A DNA stretch of 64,000 bases from Arthrobacter sp. MMS18-M83 (GCF_026683955.1 NZ_CP113343.1:1860001-1924000); one strand, 5' to 3'; positions 24,349-34,612 are shown, counted from the first letter of the stretch. Program-made: numbers and translations. The notes: generated by a model from the letters alone, not told the origin.

Positions 24349-26388
24349 CTAGCCCGCGTGCCGCCCGGTCTCGCCTGCCCTCGAGGCTTCGCCCGCAATG
24401 AGCAGCAGGGCTGCCCTTTCCTGGCGGCGACGCTCACGCTTGAGTTCCTTGCGCAGCGCGGCCAACTCCTCCGCGGTCTTTGACTGCTCGACGGCGGTGG
24501 CCTGCTGTTCGTGCACGCGCGCCTGGAGCTCGCGCTGTGCCTGGCTCAGCTGAAGCTGTTGCTCAGCCAGCAACCTCTGGGTCCGGGCAAGCTGGTCCTG
24601 GACCTCGCGCAGGCCAGCGGCAGGGTCCGGCCGTTCCTGCGTCAGGATCCGGGCAAACTCAAGGTCCAGGTCATCGTGCTCTTTCTCGGCCGCAGCACGG
24701 GCGCGGCTGGCACCCAAGGGGGTGCCGCCGTCGTCGGCTGCTTGGGGAAGCTCAGTGGCTCCGATAACGGGCAGCGCTGAGGTGTCCAGTGTCATCGCGG
24801 CCTCGCCGGAAGCGTTTGCCAGCAGTTCCTTCTCGGGCGAGGCGTCCACCGTCTTCCGCAGCGGAACCTCCTTGATGAACAGGACCGCGAGGAAAGCGAC
24901 CACGGCAATGGCCGCTGAGATAAGGAAGATCTGGGCGGTCGCGTCGCCATAGGCGGCACGCATGATGTCCCGGATCGGGGCAGGCATGTCAGCTAGATCC
25001 ATGCTTCCACCGCTGGAGCCGCCGCTTACCGGGATGTGGGCTGCGGTGAGGCCTTTGGTGGCAAGGTCCTTGACGTGCGTGGCCATGATGGCCCCGAGCA
25101 CGGAGACACCGATCGCGCCACCTACCGAGCGGAAGAATGCCACGGACGCGCTGGCTGTTCCGATGTCCTGGGCGCGGACCGTGTTCTGGACAGCGAGGAC
25201 CAGGTTCTGCATCAGCAAGCCAAGGCCCAGGCCGAAGATAGCGGTGTAGCAGCAGGTAATCCACAGTTCCGTGGTGTGGTCGATGGTGCCCGTGAAGGCA
25301 AGGCCGCCAGCCAGCAGCACAGAGCCCGCAAGGAGGAACCGCTTCCACTTGCCGAAGCGGCTGATGAGCTGGCCGGAGGCCACGGAGCCCAGGAGGTTGC
25401 CCGCAATCATGGGCAGCGTCAGGAGGCCTGCCTCGGTGGGCGTGGCGCCGCGGGCTACCTGGAAGTACTGGCCTAGGAACGTCGACGAGCTGAACATCGC
25501 GATACCGACGGCCACGGAGGCCAGGATCGCCAAGGCGGTGGTGCGCTGGGAGATGATCTTCAGCGGGATGATGGGCTGGGACACCTTGGATTCGACCAGC
25601 ACCAGCAGTGCCAGCAGAAGCACGCCGCCACCCACCATGAGGGCCGACTGCCAGGAGATCCAGTCGTAGTAGTCCGGGTTGCCGGCGAAGGAAACCCAGA
25701 TGAGGAGCAGGCTCACGCCCGAGGTCAGGAGGATGGAGCCGAGCCAGTCGATCTTGGCGGGGCGCTTGATGTGCTGGATCTTGAGGGTCACCTGGAGCAG
25801 GATGAGCGCGACGACGGCGAGCGGCACGCAGACGAAGAACGTCCAGCGCCAGCCGAGCGGGCTGTCAACGATGAACCCGCCGAGGAGCGGCCCGCCGGCG
25901 GTACCAACGGCCATGACAGCGCCCATGTAGCCGGAATACTTGCCACGGTCCCGCGGCGGAATCATGGTGCCGATGATGGCTTGGGCCAAGGCGGTGAGCC
26001 CACCCATCGCGATGCCTTGGATGACGCGGGCGGTCAAGAGGAAAGGAATGCTTTGGGAGAAGCCGGCCATGACCGAGCCGGCCACGAAGATCACGATGCT
26101 GAGCTGGACCAGGAGCTTCTTGTCGAAGAGGTCGGCGAGCTTGCCCCAGATGGGAGTGGTGGCGGCGTTGGCCAACAGCGCGGCCGTGATGACCCACGCG
26201 AAGTCCGTTTGCGTGCCATGGAGATCGGACATGATGGTGGGCAGGGCGTTGGCCACGATGGTGCTGCTCAGGATAGCGGTGAAGAATGCCGCGAGGAGGC
26301 CGGTCAGTGCCTCCATGATCTGGCGGTGCGTCATGGGCGCGGATGACGCCGGCACCGCCGTCGAACGTTCTTGTATTCGGGTTGCCAT
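24349..26388 (-). CDS. DHA2-family (EmrB/QacA) drug exporter with coiled-coil tail
   Basis: The 679-aa MFS protein has 14 predicted membrane segments with the DHA2 motifs: LSSTIVANALPTIMSDLHG (motif D1), WGKLADLFDKK (motif A) and ARVIQGIAMGGL (motif C region). It should export drugs or other hydrophobic compounds with proton antiport. After the last membrane segment (near residue 510) comes a 165-residue charged tail. Its last 100 residues are heptad-rich and Gln/Arg/Glu-rich (VQDQLARTQRLLAEQQLQLS), a likely cytoplasmic coiled coil that ordinary members lack. The MarR gene lies 11 bp upstream in the same direction, so the two form an operon. Confidence 0.9.
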   Translation of the reverse strand: MATRIQERSTAVPASSAPMTHRQIMEALTGLLAAFFTAILSSTIVANALPTIMSDLHGTQTDFAWVITAALLANAATTPIWGKLADLFDKKLLVQLSIVIFVAGSVMAGFSQSIPFLLTARVIQGIAMGGLTALAQAIIGTMIPPRDRGKYSGYMGAVMAVGTAGGPLLGGFIVDSPLGWRWTFFVCVPLAVVALILLQVTLKIQHIKRPAKIDWLGSILLTSGVSLLLIWVSFAGNPDYYDWISWQSALMVGGGVLLLALLVLVESKVSQPIIPLKIISQRTTALAILASVAVGIAMFSSSTFLGQYFQVARGATPTEAGLLTLPMIAGNLLGSVASGQLISRFGKWKRFLLAGSVLLAGGLAFTGTIDHTTELWITCCYTAIFGLGLGLLMQNLVLAVQNTVRAQDIGTASASVAFFRSVGGAIGVSVLGAIMATHVKDLATKGLTAAHIPVSGGSSGGSMDLADMPAPIRDIMRAAYGDATAQIFLISAAIAVVAFLAVLFIKEVPLRKTVDASPEKELLANASGEAAMTLDTSALPVIGATELPQAADDGGTPLGASRARAAAEKEHDDLDLEFARILTQERPDPAAGLREVQDQLARTQRLLAEQQLQLSQAQRELQARVHEQQATAVEQSKTAEELAALRKELKRERRRQERAALLLIAGEASRAGETGRHAG

Positions 26389-26399
26389 TGGTGCTGCTC

Positions 26400-26882
26400 C
26401 TAAGCTTTGTGGTTCGAGTGATGGGAGCCGGCCGCCGTTGCCCGGACTGAGTGGTTGAGTGATGCGGTCAATTTCTCAAGGACCTGACCGGCTTCCAAGG
26501 CGTCTTCCTCGCTCCACTCCGCGAGGTAGGCGCGTAAATTGAGGCTGCGCTGTTCTTCGAAATCCCGGACCTTTTCAATGCCGGTTTCGGACAAGGCCAC
26601 CAGCTGGGCGCGGCCGTCCGCGGGATCGGGTCGCCGGACCACCAACCCGAGTTCTTCCAATTCGGCGATGTGCCTGCTGAGGACCGGAGGGCTGACGCCG
26701 AGGCGCGAGGCGAGCTTCGTGGCCCGGGACTCCCCCTCGCCGATGAAGCGCATCACGCCCTGCAGGGCGAACCCGACGTCGGCATCCTTCGCGATATTTG
26801 CGGTCACGATGCAACGCAGGACTCGCTGGAGATCGAAGATCTGATGGACGAGTTCGGTTGCCGTGCTGGATGCGACAGCCAT
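26400..26882 (-). CDS. MarR-family transcriptional regulator
   Basis: A 160-aa winged-helix regulator: ATKLASRLGVSPPVLSRHIA is the HTH, followed by the wing LVVRRPDPADGRAQLVALSE, with helices at each end for dimer formation. ATG 26882 is preferred to GTG 26891 because GAGGTG lies 6 bases before it. It is the first gene of an operon with the DHA2 exporter and probably represses it until a ligand binds. A TTGC-N5-GCAA dyad lies upstream at 26903-26915. Confidence 0.9.
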   Translation of the reverse strand: MAVASSTATELVHQIFDLQRVLRCIVTANIAKDADVGFALQGVMRFIGEGESRATKLASRLGVSPPVLSRHIAELEELGLVVRRPDPADGRAQLVALSETGIEKVRDFEEQRSLNLRAYLAEWSEEDALEAGQVLEKLTASLNHSVRATAAGSHHSNHKA

Positions 26883-26900
26883 GGAAGACACCTCACTTTT

Positions 26901-26945
26901 GTTTGCCTAAAGCAACTATATGCCAATTTGATTGCTTTGGGAAAC
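26901..26945. promoter_or_regulatory. Candidate MarR operators before the exporter operon
   Basis: GTTTGCCTAAAGCAA (26901-26915) and TTGCTTTGGGAAAC (26932-26945) form a dyad with two mismatches and a 16-bp spacer. The first arm contains TTGC-CTAAA-GCAA, the typical half-site spacing of MarR operators; the second contains TTGC-TTTGG-GAAA. They start 19 bp from the marR ATG, where autorepression would be expected. Confidence 0.6.
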
Positions 26946-26971
26946 TAATGAAGTGTGAGGTGCGTTAAACG

Positions 26972-27042
26972 CCGAGCGCGAGCTGGCAGCTCATGCCCTC
27001 AATCTTCGAAAAAGGGGTCATTAGCTGCCAGCTCGCGCTCGG
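26972..27042. terminator. 20-bp-arm inverted repeat after the TPP-enzyme gene
   Basis: CCGAGCGCGAGCTGGCAGCT (26972-26991) and its exact complement (27023-27042) enclose 31 bp, with AAAC and GTTT extending the stem after one bulged base. It begins 19 bp past the stop of the leftward TPP-enzyme gene. It is probably a terminator, although the loop is long and the T-run is only GTTT; it could be a REP-like palindrome. Confidence 0.55.
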
Positions 27043-27060
27043 GTTTGAGGCGTTTGGGGG

Positions 27061-28725
27061 TCAGTTGCCCAGGTGTGTGGGGCCGAACATCTTGAGCAGG
27101 GTTTCAACCACGACGACGTTGGGGCCGTCCGCGGCGAAGCCTTCCCGGAGCGCGTCCCCGACGTCCTCCGGGGCCACGCGGCGGGCCGCGACGCCGAATG
27201 CCTCGGCGAGCTTGACGAAGTCCGGGCGGGCCAGCTCGGTGGCGGTGGCCTTGCCGAAGGCGCCCACCATGTATTCGCGCAGGATGCCGTAACCGCCGTC
27301 GTCGACGATCAGCCAGGTCACCGGGATGTTGTGCTGCTTGGCGGTGGCCAGCTCCGAGATCGAGTACATGGAGGACCCGTCACCGGAGACTGCCAGCACG
27401 CGGCCGGGTTTGCCGACGGTTTCCAGTCCCACGGCACCGCCGATGGCGGCCGGGAAGCCGTAGCCGAGACCGCCGGCGCCTTGGGCCGAGTGGAACTGGC
27501 CTTCGCGGGAATCCCAGCAGCTCCATCCCCAGTAAGCGGAGATGGTCATGTCCCAGAAGGTCTGCATATCGGCCGGAACGGCCTCGCGGATATCGGCCAT
27601 GAACTTCAGTTCCTTGCCGAGGTCCTGCGATTCAAGGCGCTCCTTGACCTTGGCCAAGGACTCCTTGACGAGGTCCTCGGGCGAGGTGCCGTGCCAGTCT
27701 GGTGCCGCCGCCGTCGGAGACAGTGCCTCGTCCAGTGCCTCGTCCAGGGCCGCGAGGGCCTGGCCGGCGTCGGCGCGGATGCCCAGGCCGGGGCGGTTGG
27801 ACTCCAGGACCCGGGGTTCGGCGTCGATCTGGATGATGCGCCCGCGAGGCTCGAAGGTGAAGTAGTTGGACGTCACCTCGCCCAGGGAGGAACCTATGAC
27901 GATCAGCACGTCGGCGTCCTCGAGGACATCCGTCATGTGGCGGTCCTCGATCCACGACTGCAGGGACAGTTCATGGCTCCAAGGGAACGCCCCGTTGCCG
28001 CCGGGCGTGCAGATCACCGGAGCGCGGAGTTTCTCGGCGATCGACAGGAGGGACTTCTCAGCGCGGCCACGGCGCGTACCGCCGCCAGCAATGATCGCCG
28101 GACGCTCCGCCGTCGAGAGCCATTTGACGGCTTCGCGGATCAGCTCCACGCGCGGCGGGTTGTCAGCCGCTTCGGCGAGGGCGTCCTCCACCGGCGGAAC
28201 CATGATGGGATCCAGGAGCACGTTCTGCGGAATCTCGATCCACACGGGGCCCTGAGGGGAGGAAATGGCCTCGGTCCAGGCATCCTGGATGGCCGAGGGA
28301 ATCCCGGACGCGTGCTGGATGAGGCGCTGGCTCTTGGTGACGTTCGCGGCCGAGGCCTTTTGGTCATCGAGCTGGTGCAGCATGCCCTTCCGGCGCGCAC
28401 CCAGGCCCTCCAAGGGGATCTGGCTGGCTACAACAACCATCGGCACTCCAGTTGCGTAAGCCTCCTGGAGCCCGGCCAAGGACGTCAGTGCACCCGGACC
28501 AGTGGACAGGAACAGCACACCGACTTCGCCCGTGGCACGGGAATACCCGTCAGCGGCGAAGGCGGAGTTGTTCTCCACGCGGGAGGAGACGAAGTGCAGA
28601 TTGCCGCGGCCCATTGCATCGAACAGGCCGAGGGCGTGCTGGCCGGGGATACCGAAGACCGTCTTCGCGCCAAGCGCTTCAAGGGTCTCGACGACGAGGT
28701 CCCCGCCGTTGCGCTGATCCGTCAC
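27061..28725 (-). CDS. TPP-dependent enzyme of the acetolactate synthase family
   Basis: The 554-aa protein has the three TPP-enzyme domains: the PYR domain with [16 protein letters not shown] and the catalytic Glu in [20 protein letters not shown], a central domain (about 190-330) and the PP domain with the TPP/Mg motif [20 protein letters not shown]. It resembles acetolactate synthase large subunits, but the neighbour is a ureohydrolase and no small subunit is near, so the true substrate is probably an alpha-keto acid from arginine or polyamine breakdown; this is inference. GTG 28725 overlaps the stop of the ureohydrolase gene (GTGA), marking an operon. Confidence 0.88.
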   Translation of the reverse strand: MTDQRNGGDLVVETLEALGAKTVFGIPGQHALGLFDAMGRGNLHFVSSRVENNSAFAADGYSRATGEVGVLFLSTGPGALTSLAGLQEAYATGVPMVVVASQIPLEGLGARRKGMLHQLDDQKASAANVTKSQRLIQHASGIPSAIQDAWTEAISSPQGPVWIEIPQNVLLDPIMVPPVEDALAEAADNPPRVELIREAVKWLSTAERPAIIAGGGTRRGRAEKSLLSIAEKLRAPVICTPGGNGAFPWSHELSLQSWIEDRHMTDVLEDADVLIVIGSSLGEVTSNYFTFEPRGRIIQIDAEPRVLESNRPGLGIRADAGQALAALDEALDEALSPTAAAPDWHGTSPEDLVKESLAKVKERLESQDLGKELKFMADIREAVPADMQTFWDMTISAYWGWSCWDSREGQFHSAQGAGGLGYGFPAAIGGAVGLETVGKPGRVLAVSGDGSSMYSISELATAKQHNIPVTWLIVDDGGYGILREYMVGAFGKATATELARPDFVKLAEAFGVAARRVAPEDVGDALREGFAADGPNVVVVETLLKMFGPTHLGN

Positions 28726-29786
28726 TTCGTGACCGCCGGGGCGAAACCGGCCGGGCGCCGGGATTCCTGGCCAAGGGCCTGGGCAGCGTAGCCGTTCGGG
28801 GCGCCGTGGCGGTTGCCTTCGACGGCGTTGTCCGCCATGAGGGTGACGAGTTCGTAGGCAACGTGGCTGCCAGCGACGCCCGTGATTTCAGCATGGTCAT
28901 AGGCCGGGGCAACTTCGACGATGTCCGCGCCCACGAGGTTCATGCCACGGAAGCCGCGGATGATTTCGAGGAGCTCGCGGCTGGTGATACCACCGGCCTC
29001 CGGGGTTCCCGTGCCCGGCGCGTGGGCCGGATCCAGGACGTCGATGTCCACGGAAATGTACAGCGGGCGGTTTCCGATGCGGTCGCGGATCTTGGCTACG
29101 GTTTCCAGTACGCCCTGGTGGTAGACGTCTGCCGAGGTGACGATGCCGAAGCCGAAGCGGTGGTCGTCGTCGAGGTCTTTCTTGCCGTAAAGCGGGCCGC
29201 GGGTGCCGACGTGGCTGATGGCTTCGGTATCGAGGATGCCTTCTTCGACGGCGCGGCGGAACGGGGTGCCGTGCGTGTATTCGGCGCCGAAGTAGGTGTC
29301 CCATGTGTCCAGGTGGGCATCGAAGTGCAGCATGGCGACGGGCTCGCCGGCGCGCTCTGCGGCTGCGCGGAGCAGCGGCAAGGCAATGGTGTGGTCGCCA
29401 CCAAGGGTGACGAGCTTGCTTCCGTTGGCGGTCAGGTCCAGCGCATTCTGCTGGATGGTCTCGATCGCCTCGTTGATGTTGAAGGGGTTCACGGCCATGT
29501 CCCCGGCGTCGGCAACCTGGATGTTCTCAAAGGGACTGACGTCCCACGCAGGGTTGTACGGGCGGAGCAAGCGGCTGGCTTCACGCACGTGGTTGGCGCC
29601 GAACCGGGCGCCCGGGCGGTAGGAAACACCGGAATCGAAGGGTACGCCGACAACGGTGACGTCGGCCTTGGACACCTGGTCCAGCCTGGGCAGGCGGGCA
29701 TAGGTGGCAGCACCGGCGTAGCGCGGGATTCGGGCCGAATCAATGGGACCAAGGTTGCCGTTGGCCTCAATACGAAGCTCTTCCAA
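28722..29786 (-). CDS. speB: Agmatinase / guanidino-acid ureohydrolase
   Basis: The enzyme removes urea from agmatine or a related guanidino compound using two Mn ions. The metal ligands are in [21 protein letters not shown] and [20 protein letters not shown], and the 354-aa length is normal. TTG 29786 is chosen since GAAGGAG lies about 9 bases before it and the protein then starts [10 protein letters not shown]; earlier starts would add 15 residues unlike the family. The gbuA (guanidinobutyrase) substrate is as likely as agmatine. It is the first gene of the operon with the TPP enzyme and is divergent from the APC permease. Confidence 0.88.
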   Translation of the reverse strand: MEELRIEANGNLGPIDSARIPRYAGAATYARLPRLDQVSKADVTVVGVPFDSGVSYRPGARFGANHVREASRLLRPYNPAWDVSPFENIQVADAGDMAVNPFNINEAIETIQQNALDLTANGSKLVTLGGDHTIALPLLRAAAERAGEPVAMLHFDAHLDTWDTYFGAEYTHGTPFRRAVEEGILDTEAISHVGTRGPLYGKKDLDDDHRFGFGIVTSADVYHQGVLETVAKIRDRIGNRPLYISVDIDVLDPAHAPGTGTPEAGGITSRELLEIIRGFRGMNLVGADIVEVAPAYDHAEITGVAGSHVAYELVTLMADNAVEGNRHGAPNGYAAQALGQESRRPAGFAPAVTK

Positions 29787-29997
29787 AATGCGCCACTCCT
29801 TCAGTGAATAGATGACTGTGACACCAATCATACACTCGAAGTTGCCTTATATGCATCACTTGTTTACATAAGAATGATCTTCATGATGGTGACCCCCGTC
29901 ACATGGGGCGTAAAGATTCCATAAAAACCGGCTTCCCTCCCCAGACGCGCCCGTACGCTCCAACTGGAGCAGCTTCCAAGCTGCGCGAAAGGACCAT

Positions 29998-31986
29998 GTG
30001 ACAACGCTGACCAGGCCGCCTACCGAACCCTCTGACCGGCGCAAACCCGCGGGCGAAATCAAACAGGGGCAATTCAAGCGATGGCTGCTTGACGGCATGC
30101 CCGAGACGTCGGGAAAGCGCCAAGGTCCGCACGGAAAACCAGACGAGGACCACACGCCCCAGTCTTGGTGGAAGGTCATGTGCCTCACCGGCGTCGACTA
30201 CTTCTCCACCCTCGGCTACCAACCTGCCATTGCGGCACTTGCGGCCGGCATCGTCTCACCGCTGGCCACGATCGTCCTGGTCGCCGTCACCCTGCTTGGC
30301 GCGTTGCCGGTCTATCGCAGGGTTGCTTGCGAGAGCCCACGCGGCGAAGGCTCCATCGCGATGCTAGAGCGCCTCCTCCCGCGCTGGGGCGGCAAACTCT
30401 TCGTCCTGGCACTGCTGGGCTTCGCGGCCACGGACTTCATGATCACCATGACCCTATCCGCAGCAGATGCGAGCGCCCACGCGATCGAAAATCCGTTCGC
30501 GCCGGAGTGGCTCCACGGGCAGGAAATCGCCATCACCTTGGCGCTCATCGCCGGCCTTGCCGTGGTGTTCCTGCGCGGATTCAAGGAAGCCATCAACGTC
30601 GCCGTCGTGCTCGTGGGCGTATATCTGGTGCTGAATGCCGTCGTCGTCGTTGTCGGCCTGACGCACGTGGTGACCGAGGCACATGTGGTGACCGACTGGT
30701 GGGCCGCCCTGAACCAGCAACACGGAAACCCATTGATCATGGTGGGCATCGCGCTCCTGGTCTTCCCGAAACTCGCACTGGGCCTCTCAGGCTTCGAGAC
30801 CGGCGTCGCAGTCATGCCGCAAATCAAGGGCAGCCCGAGCGACACGGAAGCGAATCCTGCGGGCCGCATCCGCGGCACCCACAAACTGCTCACGACGGCG
30901 GCGCTCATCATGAGTGCCTTCTTGGTGGCCTCGAGCTTCATCACGACGTTCCTGATTCCGGCCGCTGAATTCCAGCCCGGAGGGAAAGCAGACGGACGAG
31001 CCCTCGCATTCCTTGCGCACCAATTCTTGGGCGACGGCTTCGGCACGGTCTATGACATCAGCACCATCGCCATCTTGTGGTTCGCTGGCGCCTCCGCCAT
31101 GGCCGGCTTGCTGAACCTTGTGCCGCGCTATTTGCCACGCTTCGGCATGGCCCCGGCCTGGACCAAGGCCGTCCGACCGCTGGTCCTGGTCTTCACTGCC
31201 GTTGCCTTCATCATCACGCTTGTCTTCAAAGCCAATGTGGAAGCCCAAGGCGGCGCCTACGCCACAGGGGTGCTGGTCCTCATGACCTCGGCCTCGATCG
31301 CGGTCACCCTGTCCGCCCGCAGGAAGATGCAGAAGGGCAAGACCATCGCATTCGGCGCGGTGGCTGTGGTCTTCGCTTACACCACGGTGGCTAACGTGGT
31401 GGAGCGACCGGATGGCATCAGGATCGCGGCGCTGTTCATCCTTGGCATTGTCCTGGTGAGCTTCGCGTCGCGGGTACGCCGTTCCTTCGAACTGCGCGCC
31501 ACGCACATCAAGATGGACAAGATGGCGCTCGAATTCACGGCCGCCAATGAGGAAGGTCCCATCCGGATCATCGCCCACGAGCCAAAGCGGCTGAGCGCCG
31601 ATCGGTACGAGTTGAAGCTGCAGCACGCCCAACAGGCCAACCACCTGCCGAAAGACAGCGACGCGATCTTCATCGAAATCATCGTGGATGACAGCTCCGA
31701 CTTTGAGCAGGAACTCCTGGTGGAAGGCAAGCGCCGGCACGGCTTCAAGATCCTGGAGATCCACAGCAACAATGTGCCCAACACGCTGGCCGCGGTGCTA
31801 CTCCACATCCGCGACGTCACAGGTCTCATGCCGCACATCTATTTCCGCTGGACCGAAGGCAATCCGATCGCCAACCTGAGCAAATTCCTATTTTTCGGCG
31901 AGGGTGAGATTGCCCCGGTAACCCGCGAAGTGCTGCGGGAAGCCGAACCGGACATCACGCGCAGGCCTTGGGTGCACGTGGGCTGA
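29998..31986 (+). CDS. APC-superfamily permease
   Basis: A 662-aa membrane protein with a hydrophilic N-terminus (about 60 residues), about 12 membrane segments ([20 protein letters not shown] begins the first) and a cytoplasmic C-terminal domain of about 165 residues (from [20 protein letters not shown]). It belongs to the amino acid-polyamine-organocation group; the ligand is not readable from sequence. The tail is a globular addition that could sense a ligand. GTG 29998 has AAAGGA 5 bases upstream. The 211-bp gap to the divergent ureohydrolase gene holds both promoters. The position suggests a substrate linked to guanidino or polyamine use, but this is inference. Confidence 0.82.
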   Translation: MTTLTRPPTEPSDRRKPAGEIKQGQFKRWLLDGMPETSGKRQGPHGKPDEDHTPQSWWKVMCLTGVDYFSTLGYQPAIAALAAGIVSPLATIVLVAVTLLGALPVYRRVACESPRGEGSIAMLERLLPRWGGKLFVLALLGFAATDFMITMTLSAADASAHAIENPFAPEWLHGQEIAITLALIAGLAVVFLRGFKEAINVAVVLVGVYLVLNAVVVVVGLTHVVTEAHVVTDWWAALNQQHGNPLIMVGIALLVFPKLALGLSGFETGVAVMPQIKGSPSDTEANPAGRIRGTHKLLTTAALIMSAFLVASSFITTFLIPAAEFQPGGKADGRALAFLAHQFLGDGFGTVYDISTIAILWFAGASAMAGLLNLVPRYLPRFGMAPAWTKAVRPLVLVFTAVAFIITLVFKANVEAQGGAYATGVLVLMTSASIAVTLSARRKMQKGKTIAFGAVAVVFAYTTVANVVERPDGIRIAALFILGIVLVSFASRVRRSFELRATHIKMDKMALEFTAANEEGPIRIIAHEPKRLSADRYELKLQHAQQANHLPKDSDAIFIEIIVDDSSDFEQELLVEGKRRHGFKILEIHSNNVPNTLAAVLLHIRDVTGLMPHIYFRWTEGNPIANLSKFLFFGEGEIAPVTREVLREAEPDITRRPWVHVG

Positions 31987-31994
31987 ACGTGGAA

Positions 31995-32030
31995 GTGTTG
32001 GTGCCGCACCTCGTGGTGCGGCACCAACAC
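31995..32030. terminator. Bidirectional hairpin terminator
   Basis: GTGTTGGTGCCGCACC (31995-32010), loop TCGT, and the exact complement at 32015-32030 form a perfect 16-bp stem between the ends of the APC permease and glnK, which converge. TGTCC follows on the + strand. It most likely ends both transcripts. Confidence 0.85.
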
Positions 32031-32050
32031 TGTCCTTCCAGCTGACGGCC

Positions 32051-32392
32051 CTAGCTGATCGCGGAGGCCCCACGCTCCCCGGTCCGGACGCGTACCGCCT
32101 GGGACACGTCGATGGTCCAGATCTTGCCGTCCCCAAACTGGCCCGTACTGGCGCCGGAGATGATGGCGTCCACGATTCCGTCCACTAGATCGTCCGTGGC
32201 CAGTACCTCCACCCGGATTTTCGGGAGGAGATCGGAGTTGTACTCCGCCCCGCGGTAGACCTCCATGTGACCCCGCTGTTGGCCGTAGCCGTTCGCTTGG
32301 CTCACCGTCATCCCGTTGACTCCGAACCGCTCCAGGGCTTCACGGACCTCGTCGATCCTCTCCGGCCGCACTATCGCGGTAACGAGCTTCAC
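32051..32392 (-). CDS. glnK: PII nitrogen regulatory protein GlnK
   Basis: The 113-aa PII protein senses 2-oxoglutarate and ATP/ADP and controls the AmtB channel next to it. The T-loop reads VYRGAEYNSDLLPKIRVEVL with the modification residue Tyr51; actinobacterial PII is adenylylated there. The end motif GDGKIWTIDVSQAVRVRTGE is typical. GTG 32392 overlaps the amt stop (GTGA), so translation is coupled to amt. Confidence 0.95.
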   Translation of the reverse strand: MKLVTAIVRPERIDEVREALERFGVNGMTVSQANGYGQQRGHMEVYRGAEYNSDLLPKIRVEVLATDDLVDGIVDAIISGASTGQFGDGKIWTIDVSQAVRVRTGERGASAIS

Positions 32393-33786
32393 GTCGAGGC
32401 CCTGCTACGGCTCAGCTCCGTTTCCTCGACCTTGCTTGCCGACGGGGGCGTTTTGCCGTTCTGTGGTTCCCCGGGGTTGAAGGATCCGCCGACCATCACC
32501 AGCTCGTATGCGGTTTCCGCGTGCTCCGTGATATCGATGCCCGCCAGTTCCTCGTGCTCTTTGACGCGCATGCCCACTGTCTTGTGGATGGCGAGCCCAA
32601 TGAGCGTGGTCATGATCGCCGTCCATGCGGTGACCATCAGCGCAGTCAATATCTGGGGCCAGAATTGAGTCAGGCCGCCGCCGTAGAAGAGGCCGCCTTC
32701 AGTCTTGGCCGAGGGTACGGCGAAGAATCCCAAGGAGAGGGTTCCCCACAGGCCACCGACAAAGTGCACGGCAACCACATCCAGGGAGTCGTCCAGGCCG
32801 ATCTTGAACTTCAGCCCGATGGCTAGTGCGCAGACGGCACCCGCGACGACACCAATGACGAGAGCGCCAATGGGATCCACGAATCCACACGCCGGAGTAA
32901 CTGCCACCAAGCCCGCGACGGCGCCGGACGCGGCACCGAGGGACGTCGCATGGCCATCGCGGAGCCGCTCTACGAGAAGCCAGCCCAGGAGCGCGGCGCT
33001 CGTGGCCAGGAGGGTGTTTGTCCAGGCGAGCGCGGCGATTCCGTCAGCTGCCAGTTCCGAACCGGCGTTGAAGCCGAACCACCCGAACCACAGCAAGCCG
33101 GCCCCGAGCATCACGAAGGGGAGGTTGTGCGGCCGAATGTTGGGGTCCTTCATGAATCCGAGCCGTTTGCCGAGCACTACTGCAAGCATGAGCCCGGCCA
33201 TGCCGGCGTTCATGTGCACTACCGTGCCACCGGCAAAGTCAAGGGCTGAGATCTTGCTGCCGATGATCCCGGTGGATCCAAAGAGGCCGCCACCCCAGAC
33301 CCAGTGGGCAATAGGCCCGTAGACGAGGGTGACCCAGAGGCCGGCAAACAGCAGCCATGGGCCAAACCTGACTCGTTCAGCCACCGCGCCACTGATCAGG
33401 GCGACCGTGATGATGGCGAAAGTCGCTTGGAATCCGACGAAGACCATGTCCGGCAGCCCCGGGGCTTTCCCACCGATGACGCTGGTCAAACCGCTGAGTC
33501 CGAAGTTCGCGAAGGGATCTCCGATGAAGCCGCCCAGGGTATCCGGGCCGAACGCTAGTCCGTAACCCCACAGGGCCCAAACCACCGCGACCACGCCAAT
33601 GGCGCCAAAGCTCATCATCATGATGTTGAGGACGGACTTCATCCTGACCAGGCCGCCGTAGAAGAACGCCAAACCTGGCGTCATGAGAAGGACGAGGGCG
33701 GAAGCTGCAAGCATCCAGGCTGTTGCGCCGGGATCCAGGGTCTGGGGGCTCACATCCAGCCCTACGCTAAAGAATGCTGAGTTCAT
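32389..33786 (-). CDS. amt: Ammonium transporter
   Basis: A 465-aa channel of the Amt/MEP/Rh family with about 11 membrane segments after a short extracellular N-terminus. The twin His of the pore are in DFAGGTVVHMNAGMAGL and AVHFVGGLWGTLSLG, and the Phe gate region is KAPGLPDMVFVGFQATFAII. ATG 33786 with GGAAGG 8 bases upstream is preferred over an upstream start that would add 11 hydrophilic residues. It is the first gene of amt-glnK. The leader (33787-34036) is described separately. Confidence 0.95.
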   Translation of the reverse strand: MNSAFFSVGLDVSPQTLDPGATAWMLAASALVLLMTPGLAFFYGGLVRMKSVLNIMMMSFGAIGVVAVVWALWGYGLAFGPDTLGGFIGDPFANFGLSGLTSVIGGKAPGLPDMVFVGFQATFAIITVALISGAVAERVRFGPWLLFAGLWVTLVYGPIAHWVWGGGLFGSTGIIGSKISALDFAGGTVVHMNAGMAGLMLAVVLGKRLGFMKDPNIRPHNLPFVMLGAGLLWFGWFGFNAGSELAADGIAALAWTNTLLATSAALLGWLLVERLRDGHATSLGAASGAVAGLVAVTPACGFVDPIGALVIGVVAGAVCALAIGLKFKIGLDDSLDVVAVHFVGGLWGTLSLGFFAVPSAKTEGGLFYGGGLTQFWPQILTALMVTAWTAIMTTLIGLAIHKTVGMRVKEHEELAGIDITEHAETAYELVMVGGSFNPGEPQNGKTPPSASKVEETELSRSRAST

Positions 33787-34036
33787 TTCGGGAGCCTTCC
33801 TGCATATACGGCGCTCCATGGCGCCCGCACGGCGAGACCAATTTTTAAACGAACAGGTCCTGGTACCTCACGAGGTACCGACCTTGACGAGTTGCGTTGA
33901 CTCGAAGGTACAGCCGCGCTGTTTCGGTAGTCGGCAAGAATTATTTCAAGCACGTAACGCAGAAGGCCCGTGGGTTAATCCTGAAGTCAGCCAGGTTTCC
34001 GGCTTGTTACGCTCCGCGCGTCGCAAGGAGCCAGCA
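33787..34036. promoter_or_regulatory. Upstream region of amt
   Basis: No gene is supported. A hairpin GGTACCT-CACG-AGGTACC at 33862-33879, extended by GGTC/GACC after a bulge, lies 76 bp before amt and may end the upstream XRE transcript. AATTTTTAAA at 33839-33848 is the most AT-rich stretch and could belong to the amt promoter. I could not assign a GlnR or AmtR box with confidence. Confidence 0.4.
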
Positions 34037-34612
34037 TCAGCGGCTGGCTGCCGGCACCAGTATCCAGAGCACCTCAACGGGCTCGTCCGTGGGGTTGACC
34101 CAGGTGTGGGGCTCGCGGCCCGGGAAGGACAAGGTGTCCCCCTCCCCGAGCTCGTACTCCTCATTGGTGAGGATCAACTTGATGCGCCCCTTGACCACGT
34201 GCAGGACATCGACGTCGCAATCAACGGCGTAAAGCTCGGCTTCTCCGCGGCCCCGGGGTTCGATGGTTGCCTGCAGAATCTGCAGCCGCCGCTCTGAGCG
34301 GGCGGTCAGGAGCCGCTCCACGATCCCCTGCCCACCGAGCGAAATCCGCGGACCATCGTCCCGCCGGGTCAAGTGCGTTTCGGGGGCGGCAAATAGCTCG
34401 CCAATTGAAACTGAAAGGACTTGGCAAAGCGTCACAAGGGAAGCAACCGACGGCGATGTCAGGTCCCGCTCGACGCGGCTCAGGAAACCCTTGGTCAGGC
34501 CGGTGGCATCCGCGACCTGTTCGATGGTGAGCCGCTGCGATTGGCGGGCGGCACGGATTCTGGAACCGATGGCAACGGGTACATTGCTTGGTTCAACGGG
34601 GAGAGCCTTCAT
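34037..34612 (-). CDS. XRE-family regulator with cupin domain
   Basis: The 191-aa protein has an N-terminal HTH_3 (IRAARQSQRLTIEQVADATG, then LTKGFLSRVERDLTSPSVAS) and a C-terminal cupin (about 115-190) with a metal-type strand pair ending SFPGREPHTWVNPTDEPVEV. This two-part layout is that of PuuR-like regulators of polyamine or amino acid genes. It is divergent from the broken sodium:solute symporter and close to the ureohydrolase genes, so it probably controlled that transporter. ATG 34612 is the only good start. Confidence 0.88.
   Translation of the reverse strand: MKALPVEPSNVPVAIGSRIRAARQSQRLTIEQVADATGLTKGFLSRVERDLTSPSVASLVTLCQVLSVSIGELFAAPETHLTRRDDGPRISLGGQGIVERLLTARSERRLQILQATIEPRGRGEAELYAVDCDVDVLHVVKGRIKLILTNEEYELGEGDTLSFPGREPHTWVNPTDEPVEVLWILVPAASR

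Noticed and set aside
27073..28791. Long antisense frame over the TPP-enzyme gene
   Set aside because: The real gene has all TPP-enzyme motifs on the other strand; the antisense product is Gly/Arg/His-rich without a recognisable domain.
29832..29997. ydaO-type riboswitch before the permease
   Set aside because: Considered because such riboswitches precede some APC permeases, but I could not find the conserved core.
29998..31986. KUP-type potassium transporter
   Set aside because: The topology and first-segment motif fit APC permeases better, and no KUP signature was found.
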